Below, piece after piece: positions 10,196-21,202 of a DNA stretch of 58,362 nt. The position numbers and the translations under genes are program-made. Source of the DNA: Discostella pseudostelligera (taxonomy: Eukaryota; Bacillariophyta; Thalassiosirophyceae; Thalassiosirales; Thalassiosiraceae). The DNA is taken from positions 1-58,362 of the forward strand of contig JALLBK010000145.1 in the NCBI GenBank assembly GCA_036940085.1. Reading direction: 5' to 3'. Each line of letters starts with the position of its first letter. Position 1 is the first letter of the stretch. The notes under the pieces were generated by a model, which did not search any database, was not told the origin of the DNA, and saw only the letters and a program-made list of their open reading frames with translations.

Positions 10196-12420
10196 TTAAG
10201 GAACTGTGGCAATCTTCATCGTAGCAAAATCTGTAGTCAATTCGTCACAAGACGATTCCCGCGTCACCACTACGACATTGTCTCCCTCCTGTACCATGCC
10301 GAATTGCTTGGCATACTGAATCGCTCTTGCGGGACGCTTTATTGATGATACATTTGTCAACAAATCGGCGATATGGATTGGATGAACTCCTCTGTGTAGC
10401 ATAAGCTGTCTGGCAACCTTGGCACTAGGGCAGAATGATAGTATTGGAACATTGGGTCGGTATGCCGAAATCATTCGAGGCTTCACGTAGTATCAAGAGT
10501 AAATAGTAAGACAAGGGAATAGAACAAAAACGAATTGCCTGAAATCATTCTGGTCAAGGAGACACATACCAAATCTCCATGAGAAGTCAATACCACAATC
10601 ACAGCAGCATCGCGCTCTTCTGCGGCAGTTACAGCCGCCTTAGCAACAGCGGCATCCACACTGTTATCCTTTCTATCCGCCTGTCCTTGAACGAATCGAT
10701 CCCTCGCGGCAAGATTAGTTCCAGGCATGTTATATTTGGTGAAATATTCAGCACTCGCTATGATTTCATTCATTGTTTGGACAACCTGCACGGGGTATTT
10801 GCCCTTCGCCGTTTCACCTGAGAGCATGACGCAGTCTGCTCCATCGTAAATCGCATTCGTCACGTCGGCAACTTCCGCGCGGGTTGGCCGAGGGCTCTAT
10901 AAAAACATAGCATGACGATTCAATTAGAACCACAGCAAAAATCATGGTAGACTTCAACTACTAAGGATAATACTCACTTTCGCCATTGATTCAAGCATCT
11001 GCGTTGGATAAAGCGGAGAATCGATGTTAGTGCATGTGGTTCCGCACAAACGACTAGTTGCATGCACATTACCACAGAACTCACCTGTGTAGCCACAATA
11101 ACTGGCTTTCCGGCCGCATTGCACGCCGCAACCATTTCCTTCTGTGCGTTAGTGACCTGCTGAAGAGGAATTTCAACACCCAAGTCACCTCGAGCAACCC
11201 TGATATAAAGTCGACGAATTGTGAGTTCATGCACGCGAACACAACTGGACAGAGTATACCGACATATTCATAGTCGACTTACATGATACCATCACTTTCA
11301 TTCAAAATTTCATCGAAATGTTTCAATCCAGACACACTCTCGATTTTACTGATAAGCAATGGAATTGGATGTCCAGGCTCCCATTTACCTTCCGCTGCAA
11401 GCTCCTTCGCGCATTGTTCCATGTATTCCTTGATTTCACGTACTCCCTCAGCATTTTGGATGAAGGACGCTGCCACGTAGTCGACATCCTTCGTCATTCC
11501 ATACTTGATATCAACTCTATCCTTAGCACTCATGGCGGGAAGATCGGTCTCTGCACCAGGTAAATTGACTCCAGCACGGGAACGAATCTCTCCCGAGTTA
11601 TCCGCAATGCACGTCACAGTACCATTCTCCTTATCAGATTCCACTTCTTTCACAGTCAAAGTGATGGCACCATCGTCCAACAAAACTTTCATCCCGGGCA
11701 CTAAACACTTGTGCAATTTAGGATAATCAATGTACAGCATACTCGCCGTACTACCACTATCACGAATATCATCGGTAGTGCACAATGTGACAGTACTTCC
11801 CGAATCGATATGGATCGTTTCATGTCCAGAATGATCGCCTGCCAACTTCCCCGTACGCAATTCCGGTCCACGAGTGTCGAGCAATACCGCCCGAACATTC
11901 TTATGCACCAATGATTCGCCAGTTGAGGCAAAAGTCTCCTCCTCCGAATCAGAATGGAAGACGCTATGACGACCCTTACATGCACTCAAGTTCGACATGC
12001 GCAACTCCACCTCCTCGACGGTGGCATGGCTAAAGTTCAATCTCATCACTCTCATCCCAGATCGAACAATATCTTGCAATACTGGCCTAATAAAGAGAGT
12101 GAGTGACAAATGCATGGTGTGAATTACATAATAATGAAGATAGAAATATGTACTCACCGTTGTTCAGAAGTAGGGCCAATCGTTGCGACAATTTTCGATA
12201 ATTGTGGAATCCACTTCTGGGCCTTGGTGTAATCCAAAGATTGTGAGTAAGACATGTTCGTACGGGGATCGGGTAAGTCGAAGCTGGAACGAGAGCTGAA
12301 TGATCGGTGTGACGAAAATGACGCCATGGAAGACGCCGATGCCGAGGTAGTGGTGCTGACGATTGAGCTAGCATTGCGCAGGGCGATTGCTCCGCGGAGC
12401 GTTCGATGGGAGAACATCAT
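10196..12420 (-). CDS. Pyruvate kinase, mitochondrial-type presequence
   Basis: Converts phosphoenolpyruvate and ADP to pyruvate and ATP. Six exons were deduced: 12420-12158, 12086-11283, 11199-11085, 10998-10978 (a 21-base micro-exon encoding MLESMAK), 10896-10570 and 10480-10196. They join to 604 residues. Family signatures are [58 protein letters not shown] then MLESM, and [14 protein letters not shown]. The first about 65 residues are Ser/Arg/Ala-rich with little acidity ([16 protein letters not shown]), which supports mitochondrial import. The C-terminal domain keeps [10 protein letters not shown] and EGDNVVVV. It shares the neighbourhood with two PDH-complex genes. Exon 6's acceptor (GAAG) is the least certain boundary. 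Confidence 0.93.
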
Positions 12421-12652
12421 TGTCTTGGTGGCAGAGGCAAAATTGGAATGAAGGATTATGATAATGATGATGTTTGATTATGATTGGATGGTGCAGCATC
12501 GGTATGGTATGAATTATTGGAGGAAGCGGCAGCAGGCAATTTCCGCAGCATCTTTTGCATGTGCTGCATCTTGCACTTGCGTGCACTTGCAGCTGGAGCT
12601 GCCTCGTATGCCATCGTATGGTGGTGAATGACTGTGGATCTGAAAGATTTTC

Positions 12653-12765
12653 CACGTGGGAATTCGTAGGAAATCTTATACTCATCATTCCCGCCATTTT
12701 CATAACGGCGGTATTAAGCGCGCCATTTCAACTTGGCGGGAGGACACAACACATCATGTCACGTG
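12653..12765. promoter_or_regulatory. E2F-like and CACGTG sites upstream of pyruvate kinase
   Basis: CACGTG at 12653-12658, TTCCCGCCATTTT at 12688-12700, TTGGCGGGA at 12733-12741 and CACGTG at 12760-12765 lie within about 115 bases. They are 230-345 bases upstream of the pyruvate kinase start at 12420, and the E2-like gene ends at 12947 on the other side. This supports a composite regulatory module; binding is inferred. Confidence 0.45.
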
Positions 12766-12946
12766 GAAGGTGGGATCACTGCTGCCGTCAAGTACGATAA
12801 TGATTGGTGCTTTGAGAGTTGAGTATGGTAACCTTTGCAGCAACTCTTGGTCTATTACTTAAATTATACACACCAACTACATTAACACATTCTGCAATGC
12901 AAATCCATGGAGTGGGGTTGCATCGAATGCGACGAATGTCCACGCT

Positions 12947-14248
12947 TTAAATGGGAATGTGACCCGTTGACCCATACTTGTCAATGTATTGCTGTTGATT
13001 CTTAGCCAAGGCCTTGGCCAAAGGTGACTTTTCCGCGGCTAACCTTCCCCACGAAGATGCACCTGCTGCTATTGAAACCGCATGCATGGGTGCAGCTGGA
13101 GCTGAGACAACAGCAGCAGCCGCCACATGTGCAGGAGGAGCAGCAGATGTAGTGGGTGCCACACTTGCAACGGGAGTGGGCGTCGTGGGAACTGCAGCAG
13201 GCATTGGTTTCGAAGCCTCCGTCACCGACTTACTCTCTGACGCGGCACTACTGCTACTCTCCTCACCCACCACAAAGTCCTTAAATGCAGACACATCCCC
13301 CACATCATCCACAGTCACCATAATGGGCATGCCTACAGACACAGTTTCACCAGCTCCGGCATCCACAAGTAGCTTGGCCACCACTCCATCATCCTGTGCT
13401 TCAAAGTCCATCGATGCCTTGTCTGTTTCAATAACTGCAATGGAATCTCCTGCCGAGAAGGAATCACCCTCGGCCACATTCCACTTTGAGATGGTACCAG
13501 CGTCCATCGTGGGGGATAATGCTGGCATACCCACGACAATATGATAGGGTAGATCCTTGGCCGGTGCCGATGGAGTAGTCAAGGCAGCACTAGGAGCAGC
13601 AGCAGCAGGTGCAGGAGGGGAAGATGACGCAGAAGCTGCCGCAGACGCTGCCGCAGACGCTGCACCAGCTACGAAATTCGCAAATGCACGCACATGCTCC
13701 GCCTCCTCAACCGTCACCATAATTGCCGACCCCACCTCCAACTCCCCCCCCGCACCAGCACTAACCAATAATTTCGCCACAATACCATCATCCTGCGCTT
13801 CAAAGTCCATAGAGGCCTTATCCGTTTCAATAACCGCAAGTGAATCTCCCGCAGAGAAGGCATCACCCTCGGCAACATTCCATTTGGAGATGGTGCCCGA
13901 TGACATTGTGGGAGATAGGGCGGGCATACCCACGACTATATGATAGGGAAGCTCGTCGGTGGTGGAGGAGGAGGCGAACCATCTGCTACTACTCTTGTAT
14001 TGCAGGTTTGATAATGGCAACATACGCATGAGCTGCGGTTGTTCGACAAGTTGGCAATGAATTTCATTGGCAGTGCCGACGACGGCGACGCTGCTGCTCC
14101 GCCATGATCGAGCGACGGGATTCAGACACCGTCTCGATAATGGCACAGAATGACAGTATTGAGATTGTGCAGCGACAGTGCTCTGTCTAACGGTGCTTGC
14201 GTTAAGGATACGGCGGGTGGCGGAGGCGGACATCATCATCATGGTCAT
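12947..14248 (-). CDS. Lipoyl-domain protein of the pyruvate dehydrogenase complex (E2/E3BP-like) lacking the acyltransferase domain
   Basis: Single exon of 433 residues. An Arg/Ser-rich presequence is followed by two tandem lipoyl domains. Each begins LPYHIVVGMPALSPTM and has the lipoylated lysine in IETDKASMDFEAQDDG. Ala/Ser/Pro-rich linkers follow, as in E2 swinging arms. The C-terminal 35 residues (EKSPLAKALAKN to YGSTGHIPI) resemble a peripheral subunit-binding domain, the motif that holds E1 or E3. The protein then stops. No HXXXDG acyltransferase domain is present, and no continuation is visible in the next 500 bases downstream. It is therefore more like protein X (E3-binding protein) than a working E2. 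Presumed location is the mitochondrial matrix, with PDH E1 alpha encoded 9 kb away. Confidence 0.88.
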   Translation of the reverse strand: MTMMMMSASATRRILNASTVRQSTVAAQSQYCHSVPLSRRCLNPVARSWRSSSVAVVGTANEIHCQLVEQPQLMRMLPLSNLQYKSSSRWFASSSTTDELPYHIVVGMPALSPTMSSGTISKWNVAEGDAFSAGDSLAVIETDKASMDFEAQDDGIVAKLLVSAGAGGELEVGSAIMVTVEEAEHVRAFANFVAGAASAAASAAASASSSPPAPAAAAPSAALTTPSAPAKDLPYHIVVGMPALSPTMDAGTISKWNVAEGDSFSAGDSIAVIETDKASMDFEAQDDGVVAKLLVDAGAGETVSVGMPIMVTVDDVGDVSAFKDFVVGEESSSSAASESKSVTEASKPMPAAVPTTPTPVASVAPTTSAAPPAHVAAAAVVSAPAAPMHAVSIAAGASSWGRLAAEKSPLAKALAKNQQQYIDKYGSTGHIPI

Positions 14249-14482
14249 GGTTCATGGTGCACTTATTTTTTTGCCGTCGTTTGTTTTGGATATCTTTTGC
14301 CTTGACGGTTGACGGACGGAAAGATGTGAGCAGTGTCGGCGGACAGACTGTGCCCAGAGAGGTCTGGCCGTACGCCGCTGCCGCCATCGCCGGCATCCGG
14401 CATTCACCAAGGCGGGCCACCATGGACGACGAGCCGGTGGTAGTACTACGAGCTTCATATCCAACAGGCCGATGATAACAGC

Positions 14483-16777
14483 ATGCTCGAAGTGGCAGTA
14501 ATCGGTGCGGGAACGAGTGGTCTCGTTGCCGCCAGGAATCTCATCCATGCCGGGTTGCGTCCGACCATATTCGAGTTGGCCAAAACCGTCGGCGGTGCTT
14601 GGACGCCATCGACGTCGATGTTGACGACGCCATCATCAGTATCTTCGGCTTCGGATCCTCCACCGCAGTCTCCTTCTTCTCATTCCGAAGTCGAGCATGT
14701 CTTAGATATTGATCCACCATCTTCTCATACTAGTTGTCGTCATCATCATCCGGCAAGCAAAATGTGGAACGGAATGTCGACCAATCTATCAAAATACACG
14801 TGTCGATTTTCAGATTGGCCCTGGCCAGACAATGCAAGCACCTTCCCCACCGTCGAGGAAATGCATGATTACCTCAACAGCTATGCAGAGAACTTTCTAT
14901 TTGATTTATCATCTTCGTCGACTTCGCCATCGTGTAATTTTCTTCTGGAATGCAAGGTCTTCAATGTGGAACAGTTGGTAGGATCTACAGCATCCGCATC
15001 AACCCAGGATACAAAGAATAACAACTACAAGGTAGAATGGACAGATTTGAATACGCAAATATCACACAGTCGAGATTTTGGTGGTGTAGTTGTGGCTACT
15101 GGATTCTTTCATACTCCACGATGGCCTTCGTCTCTCTCACATCACATTGAACGTCGCGGATACGAGCAAAAGGTCCATCCACAACTGATGCACTCTATCG
15201 ATTACAGAACTCACCATTCCTTCCGAAACAAAAATATTGCTGTGATTGGTTCGTCATTTAGTGCATTGGAAATAGCATCCGACATTTCTCGATCTGCGGC
15301 ACGAGTAGTAAATGTCCTACCGTCAATACCGTGGGTATTACCTCGCTGGATACCAACTATGCAGCCAAAGCAAACATCCACTGAACAGGAAGGTGTCGAT
15401 ACTATCACAATACTTCCAGCTGATTTGGTACTGTACAAACGAAATGTGCCATACCCTCAAATACCCGAAAAGACAATGTTGAGCCCAAACGACTGTCGTG
15501 AACGGCATTTATTTCTTCAATCGCTCGTTGGTCACAAGCAACGCAATTCTAAATTAGGAGTGCCAAGAAATTTCAATGAACCTCCCCTGGTTGCGATTAG
15601 TGATGAGTATTTAGATTTGGTACGAGAAGATAAAATAGAAGTTGTCCATGGACGACTAGTCGAGATCGATGATGATGGTGCATTGCAAATTCGTCACGAT
15701 TCCCAATCTGACATGATGTTCCTTGATGGTATTGATGACGTCATCTGCTGTACTGGATATGCACCTCAATTGCATGACTTTCTATCCTCCGATATTCTTT
15801 CCACGTTGGAATACGACCCAGACGATAGTTTTAGTCCATTGACACTTGCCTGGGACACACTGCATCCATCCTTACCCAACTTTGCCTTCTGTGGAATGTA
15901 TCGAGGCCCGTACATGGGTGTCATGGAACTTCAAGCGAGACTTGCAGCAGGGGTAATGGGTGGCAAAATTTCCTTGACAGGAGATCAACTACAATCGGCA
16001 ATAGAAGCTAGCAAAAGTATCAGAAGCACTTCACCACGCGCACAGTTTCCTCACTTCGACTATCCTGGATTTATGGATACATTGTCACAGCTATGCAATC
16101 AACATCCGACACACAATCTAAACGTCGGGGATGCAGTGGTGCCATCATTCTACCAACCAGACGAAGACATATCGCAAAAGTGCCAATCGGAAATAAAGGA
16201 GGAAGTTCACCGTGGACAAGACGGAAGTCGCATGCCCAAGTTGGTACTAAAATCAATTCTCGGAAAGTGGTCATTTGATCGACATATTGTTCACCTACAG
16301 ACGAGGAAGACGGAGCATGTTTATGGTACAGTGAAATTCTCAAAGTATACCGACAGTCTAAAACCCGACGATGCAGATAAATTAATCGAAGACAATCCAG
16401 TGCGATATCGAGAAGATGGTTGGTATGAGATGACACCTACTCAAAAGTTCGAGGTGTTCCGGGAATATGAGTATATTTGCAAGCATGACATGCTAGAAAT
16501 TTATTTTGTCGAAGGTGGAACACGGACATACTTGTTCTTGAGTCTCAAGTTCGCTCCCGAGACGATATCTAAATCGACATCTTCGTATGATGATGGATAC
16601 TGGGTCGAGGCGACCTCGGATCATCTATGTATTAAGGATCTTTACAGTGCCACATTTCGCGTGAGATTCAAGGGTTTATCAGCATCCGAAATCGTCATCA
16701 AGTATCGAGTGAAAGGCCCGAACAAAGACTATGAATCGACTACGACTCTTAAGCCTTTACCTCATGGCTCGCAGTAG
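14483..16777 (+). CDS. Flavin-containing monooxygenase fused to a DUF6314-like C-terminal domain
   Basis: Single exon of 764 residues. The N-terminal Rossmann fold binds FAD (VIGAGTSG at about 6-13, then FELAKTVGGAW). The second nucleotide-binding fold is VIGSSFSALEIASDI near 254, and the ATGFFHTPRWP and CCTGYAPQ motifs are FMO-like. The exact FxGxxxHxxxY fingerprint is not clear, so the substrate is unknown. From about residue 590 a separate domain follows: GKWSFDRHI, YREDGWYEM, EVFREYEYI, LEIYFVEGGTRTYLF, HLCIKDLYSATF and YRVKGPNKDYES. This matches the pattern I know for DUF6314, a family of unknown function. It ends tail-to-tail with the STIMATE-like gene, 97 bases apart. FMO assignment is strong; DUF6314 is from memory of its motif pattern. 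Confidence 0.85.
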   Translation: MLEVAVIGAGTSGLVAARNLIHAGLRPTIFELAKTVGGAWTPSTSMLTTPSSVSSASDPPPQSPSSHSEVEHVLDIDPPSSHTSCRHHHPASKMWNGMSTNLSKYTCRFSDWPWPDNASTFPTVEEMHDYLNSYAENFLFDLSSSSTSPSCNFLLECKVFNVEQLVGSTASASTQDTKNNNYKVEWTDLNTQISHSRDFGGVVVATGFFHTPRWPSSLSHHIERRGYEQKVHPQLMHSIDYRTHHSFRNKNIAVIGSSFSALEIASDISRSAARVVNVLPSIPWVLPRWIPTMQPKQTSTEQEGVDTITILPADLVLYKRNVPYPQIPEKTMLSPNDCRERHLFLQSLVGHKQRNSKLGVPRNFNEPPLVAISDEYLDLVREDKIEVVHGRLVEIDDDGALQIRHDSQSDMMFLDGIDDVICCTGYAPQLHDFLSSDILSTLEYDPDDSFSPLTLAWDTLHPSLPNFAFCGMYRGPYMGVMELQARLAAGVMGGKISLTGDQLQSAIEASKSIRSTSPRAQFPHFDYPGFMDTLSQLCNQHPTHNLNVGDAVVPSFYQPDEDISQKCQSEIKEEVHRGQDGSRMPKLVLKSILGKWSFDRHIVHLQTRKTEHVYGTVKFSKYTDSLKPDDADKLIEDNPVRYREDGWYEMTPTQKFEVFREYEYICKHDMLEIYFVEGGTRTYLFLSLKFAPETISKSTSSYDDGYWVEATSDHLCIKDLYSATFRVRFKGLSASEIVIKYRVKGPNKDYESTTTLKPLPHGSQ

Positions 16778-16874
16778 TAATTTGACTAAAGATCACTAAC
16801 ATATAGTTGCAAATTGTGAATGTGATTAATCTCCCTAGCATTTCTTTCTATTGCATATCCGGACAACATGGAGT

Positions 16875-17723
16875 TCACACAAGAGTTCCAGCTTGCGCTG
16901 TTCCTTTCGACTCGTCACCTCCATTGTATGATGACGCGTGAAGCCCTCCATTCAATTCATCATCCGCTGCTCCCATTTGAGAATACGGCGTAACAGTTTC
17001 CCCAACGTTTACTGGAGATATTTCCAGTTCATCATCAGTATGATGTTCCTTACCAGCTTTGAGATACGAGTCAGTGATCCAGAAATAGACAATATTTAAT
17101 ACTCCTGGGAAGAATATCATCACGAACAAGAGCTCAAACCGAATGTTGGATTGCAGAGGCGCGAAGAGGATGGCGCCCACATACGCAAGCGGAGCAGAAA
17201 ACACCCACATGAAAACGCAAATGACCACCTTGCATAGTGATAATATAACGATCCAAGCCAGCATTTGCCACGCCCAGTGACACAGACCTTCTCTCCCTAC
17301 GTAAACACCCGAGTTTTTCAGAGCGGTCCAATTAAAGTAGTTGGCAAGGCGTTCCAGCCAGTCCAAGAAGATGATAGTAATCACAAGGCCAAGTGTTGTG
17401 TCAATGACATAATTGATGGCATACCAAGCACACTCATCATCGAGCGTTGCTCCTCCTAGAACATTCCCAGCAATAAACGCCGCTATGACCATGTTCAAGA
17501 CGTGAGCATAGCACGCCCCAAAGGCCTGTTTGGAAACATCTAATAACCACGTCACGAACTTTCGACGCGGTTTCTCTTGCATCCGCTTAATCCATAGGGA
17601 TGCCAAAGCGAATGCCGCTAACAATGCTTGTACGAAGCTAGTAAATGAATCTTCAGTGGAGTAAATCTTACATACTTGCGTCTCGTTGTCAACTTCGTCG
17701 TCGTCGGCCATAATTGATATCAC
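16875..17723 (-). CDS. STIMATE/TMEM110-like multi-pass membrane protein
   Basis: Single exon of 282 residues (a second Met lies five codons in). About four or five membrane segments are visible: FTSFVQALLAAFALASLWI, AHVLNMVIAAFIAGNVLGG, NYVIDTTLGLVITIIFLDWL, MLAWIVILSLCKVVICVFMW and FELLFVMIFFPGVLNIVYF. The signature FVTWLLDVSKQAFGACYAHVLNM followed by CAWYAINYVIDTTLG matches the TMEM110 family. The mammalian member STIMATE sits at ER-plasma-membrane junctions and promotes STIM-dependent calcium entry. The acidic, Ser/Gly-rich C-tail from about residue 215 is probably cytosolic. Whether store-operated entry exists in diatoms is not shown by the sequence. Confidence 0.8.
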   Translation of the reverse strand: MISIMADDDEVDNETQVCKIYSTEDSFTSFVQALLAAFALASLWIKRMQEKPRRKFVTWLLDVSKQAFGACYAHVLNMVIAAFIAGNVLGGATLDDECAWYAINYVIDTTLGLVITIIFLDWLERLANYFNWTALKNSGVYVGREGLCHWAWQMLAWIVILSLCKVVICVFMWVFSAPLAYVGAILFAPLQSNIRFELLFVMIFFPGVLNIVYFWITDSYLKAGKEHHTDDELEISPVNVGETVTPYSQMGAADDELNGGLHASSYNGGDESKGTAQAGTLV

Positions 17724-17863
17724 TCTACCTAGGCGCGTCGGAGATGGGCAATCTGCAATCGCAATGTAGCCTGTAACTTATCAATTGAATGCGCCCAAAT
17801 GTATGTGTCCTTATGCTAGTTTATGTTGGCACTCACAGGAGAATATCTAGAGAAGATAGGTAA

Positions 17864-18397
17864 TCAACATTCAACTTTACCATCCGTCATTGTTATGTAG
17901 GAAGTGTGGATGGAGGGGTTGAAAGAGTGGTAATCCGACATGGACCATGGTTCATTGCTCTTGCAGGCTCGTGCGCTTGTTGTGTTTGTTTGGTTGTTGG
18001 TGTTGGGAGTGTCCGCCGGCCGGCCAGACCACCATCTCCAGGCACGAGAAAGGTGCACCACAATTGCGTAGATGTCCATGGCGGAATCAATACATTTGAA
18101 GTGAGCAAGAAGCGCAAGAAGAGTCCCAACTAACCCTACTACCATATCAACAACATGACCAACAACCACCGATAGAATGGATGTGATTACCTTTTTGGAT
18201 CAGGAGACTGCCGGCGGGCACCTACCATGCTTGATATCGTAGTTGGTAGGAGTGCTACACTTGCAGTGTGGATGAATGGTGAATGAACTACCTAGATAGT
18301 ATTTGGCCACCAAAGTAACAATTGAATTCATCAGCAGCAAGATTTCGGCAGTGAAACACATGAGCATCGAGACTTTTGTAGCATTGATAGACTTCAT
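17864..18397 (-). CDS. Possible small two-exon membrane protein, unknown
   Basis: Two open stretches can be joined by a consensus GTAGTT...TTAG intron: exon 1 is 18397-18292 and exon 2 is 18129-17864. The result is 123 residues with two hydrophobic segments (MLMCFTAEILLLMNSIVTLVA and VGTLLALLAHF), then a Trp/Arg-rich turn (HLSRAWRWW) and a polar tail. The reading phase is correct, but alternative splicing is possible (AAAAAG/GTAATC at about 18193). No family is recognised. The low confidence reflects the small size and lack of homology evidence. Confidence 0.3.
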
Positions 18398-18499
18398 AGA
18401 AAGTGTGTGGTTTTCGTTGTTATGTTACAAAGAAGTGGATGACATTATCTATAATTTGCTTGCCTAACCTCCGGTCATAGCAGAATCCAAAAGAACAGT

Positions 18500-20962
18500 T
18501 TAGTTCATGGTGGCGATTTCCGCGGCAAGGTTCTCAGCACTCATTCCAAGCTCCTTCATGACAATATCTCCAGGGGCACTGAAACCGAATCGGTCAACTC
18601 CAACAACCTTGGAGGCATACTTGTACCAAAGACCAGACACACCAGCCTCCATGGCGATTCTCTTTGTGCAGGTAGATGGAAGAACGGTCTCCTTGTAGTC
18701 ATCGGATTGACGTTCGTACAACTCCATGCATGGCATAGACACAACACGAGCACCAGGCATATCCTTGGCAGCGGCAAGGGCATGTTGGACCTCAGATCCG
18801 GTAGCAAGGATGATCAAGTCAAGGTCGCCAGTCTCCTTCTTAGCAACGTAAGCACCCTTCAATGCACCCTCACGACGTTCCATGGCGGGCATGTCCACGT
18901 TCTGGGCAAGGTTCTGACGAGAGAGGATGAGCGCAGTGGGTCCCTCCTTGCGTGTGACAGAGGAAACGTAGGCGGCAACAGTCTCTTCGGCATCAGCAGG
19001 ACGGAACACATCAAGGTTGGGGATGACACGAAGGCCAGAAACAGTCTCAACAGGCTGGTGGGTAGGTCCATCCTCACCAACACCAATAGAGTCATGGGTC
19101 AAGATGTACGACACACGGCTGAGCTCAGCAAGTGAGGCAACGCGGATGGTGGGGCGGAGGTAATCAACGAAGACCAAGAAAGTAGATCCAGAGGCCTTGA
19201 AGATTCCGTGGTAAGCAATACCGTTGAGGATGCAACCCATGGAATGCTCGCGGATACCGAAGTACAAGTTCTTGCCAGTGTAACTCTTATCGAAGCCAGC
19301 TCCGAAGTTTCCTCCATCGTTGATGTAGTTACGGGTGGATCCGTGAAGATCGGCAGATCCAGAGATGTAGTTGGGAACGGCCTTGGCAATCTCCTGGATG
19401 ACCTTGTAACCAGACACACGGGTAGCCTCCGCAGCACCGCCCATCTCAGGGATAGACTTGATCATATCCTCGGCAGAAGGGACATTGTCAGCGATGGCAT
19501 CCTCAAGCTCCTTCGCCTTATCCGCGTTGGCCGCCTTCCAGGCAGCGTAGGTAGATTGCCACTCGTCATATACCTTCTTGTTCTTCTCCTGCACACCATT
19601 GAAAAAGTCACGGGTAGCCTCAGACACATACCACTTCTCCTCAGGAAGACCCAAGTTGGCACGAGCCTTGTCAACATACGGGACACCAGCCTCACCGTGG
19701 GCAGCGTTGGTTCCCTCAGTCTCCTCCATACCCTTACCGATAATAGTGTTGCACTTGATGAACTTGGGCTTGCCGTTGTCAGATGCCTTGGCAGCAGCAA
19801 TGGTAGCCTCAACGACGGCAAGGTCGTGTCCATCAATTTCATAGGTTTCGAATCCATAGGCCTCGTAACGCTTGATGATGTCCTCACTCTGGGTGTATTC
19901 AGCCATCTTGTCAAGAGTGACCTCGTTGGAGTCGTAAAGGATGATCAAGTTGTCAAGCTTCTCGTGAGCGGCGAAGGTTGCGGACTCAGCAGACACACCC
20001 TCCTGGAAGCATCCATCTCCGGCAAGGGCAAAGATGTGATGATCGAAGATCTTGTGCTCCTCAGTGTTGTAACGGGCAGCGGCCATCTTTTCGGACACGG
20101 CAAAACCAACGGCGTTGGAGACTCCGGCTCCGAGGGGACCAGTGGTGCACTCAATTCCGGGGGTGTTGTGCTCGGAGTTGGGGAATTCGGGGTGACCAGG
20201 AGTCATGGAGTGGTGCTGACGGAATCGCTTAAGCTCATCGATGGAGAGGTCGAATCCGGCAAGGTTGAGCCAGGAGTAAAGGAACATGGATCCATGACCA
20301 GCAGAGAGGATGAAACGATCGCGGTTCATCCACTGAGGATCCTTGGGGTTGTATTGCATCTGCATAGACAAGTGAACCACATAAATTAGTGAATTGCATT
20401 AACGGAATGATTTTGCAAGCAGTAATTTGCACGAATTCACAGCAACATACCTGGGATCCGTAAAGGGTGGCACCAATCTCAGCGCATCCAAGAGGCAAAC
20501 CCATGTGTCCGGAGTGAGCAGCGGCGATGGAGTCCATGGCAAGACCACGAGCCTCGTTGGCGGCGGTGGCGAGGGCAGCCATCTTGTCGACAGCGGTGGC
20601 AGCCTCGGCCATCTTAAGGTGAGAGACCTATTAATACATTGATGAAGATTCATTGAATAAAAATAAAGTACATGAGATATGAGTTGATGGGAAATAATTC
20701 AACGATCCAAGCGGTTTGTTCATGAATATCATTGTACACTGAGCGATCCTTCAAGGGAACATATCAAGTGCTCAGATGATGATATTGGGCCCATGCCCAG
20801 CATGCGACTCTCTCGACACTCCATCGAGCAACTAAGGCAAGAATCATCTAGCATTTGCAGACAGCTACTGACCTGACGGACGCCAGCAGAGCGGGCAACC
20901 GAGAAACCCTCAACACCAGCGGCGATGGCCGCTCCGGCAATAGCAAGCATGGAGAACTTCAT
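18500..20962 (-). CDS. Transketolase, plastid-targeted
   Basis: Thiamine-diphosphate enzyme that moves two-carbon units between sugar phosphates in the Calvin cycle and pentose phosphate pathway. Exons 20962-20873, 20627-20451 and 20359-18500 give 708 residues. Exon 1 encodes [19 protein letters not shown] followed by FSVARS: a signal peptide with Phe at the predicted cleavage site, the diatom plastid signal. The core includes [34 protein letters not shown], the TPP motif [23 protein letters not shown] and [13 protein letters not shown] [13 protein letters not shown]. Length is normal. The first intron has a GTCAGT donor, unusual at +3. Codon use is strongly biased, with TCC, AAG, GAC and CTC prevailing, which suggests high expression and explains long antisense open frames. 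Confidence 0.96.
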
Positions 20963-21202
20963 GGTTGATTGGATGTAGATTACGAGGAAGATCAAACGAG
21001 GTGTTGAAATTTGCCTCCGCAAGATAATGTGAGATTGCAAGGAAGGTGCAGCTGGATGATCGATCAAGGCCGCCCATCGTCATCAACCAACCAGCACAGA
21101 ACAACAAGCAAATCCTTCATCTTCGTGGCACCGACGTGTGGCGTCGCATGCACGTCGGCGGCTGCAAAAGAGAACACGCACTTGCATTTTGGATTTGGTG
21201 GT

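Noticed and set aside
13014..13943. Ala/Ser/Thr-rich plus-strand frames opposite the lipoyl-domain protein
   Set aside because: They mirror the Ala/Pro linkers and duplicated lipoyl domains. The repeated pieces match the reverse complement of those domains.
19208..20389. 393-codon open frame antisense to transketolase
   Set aside because: Its length comes from the strong codon bias of the transketolase gene. It is Val/Leu/Gly/Ser-rich with no domain, and the sense strand is certain.
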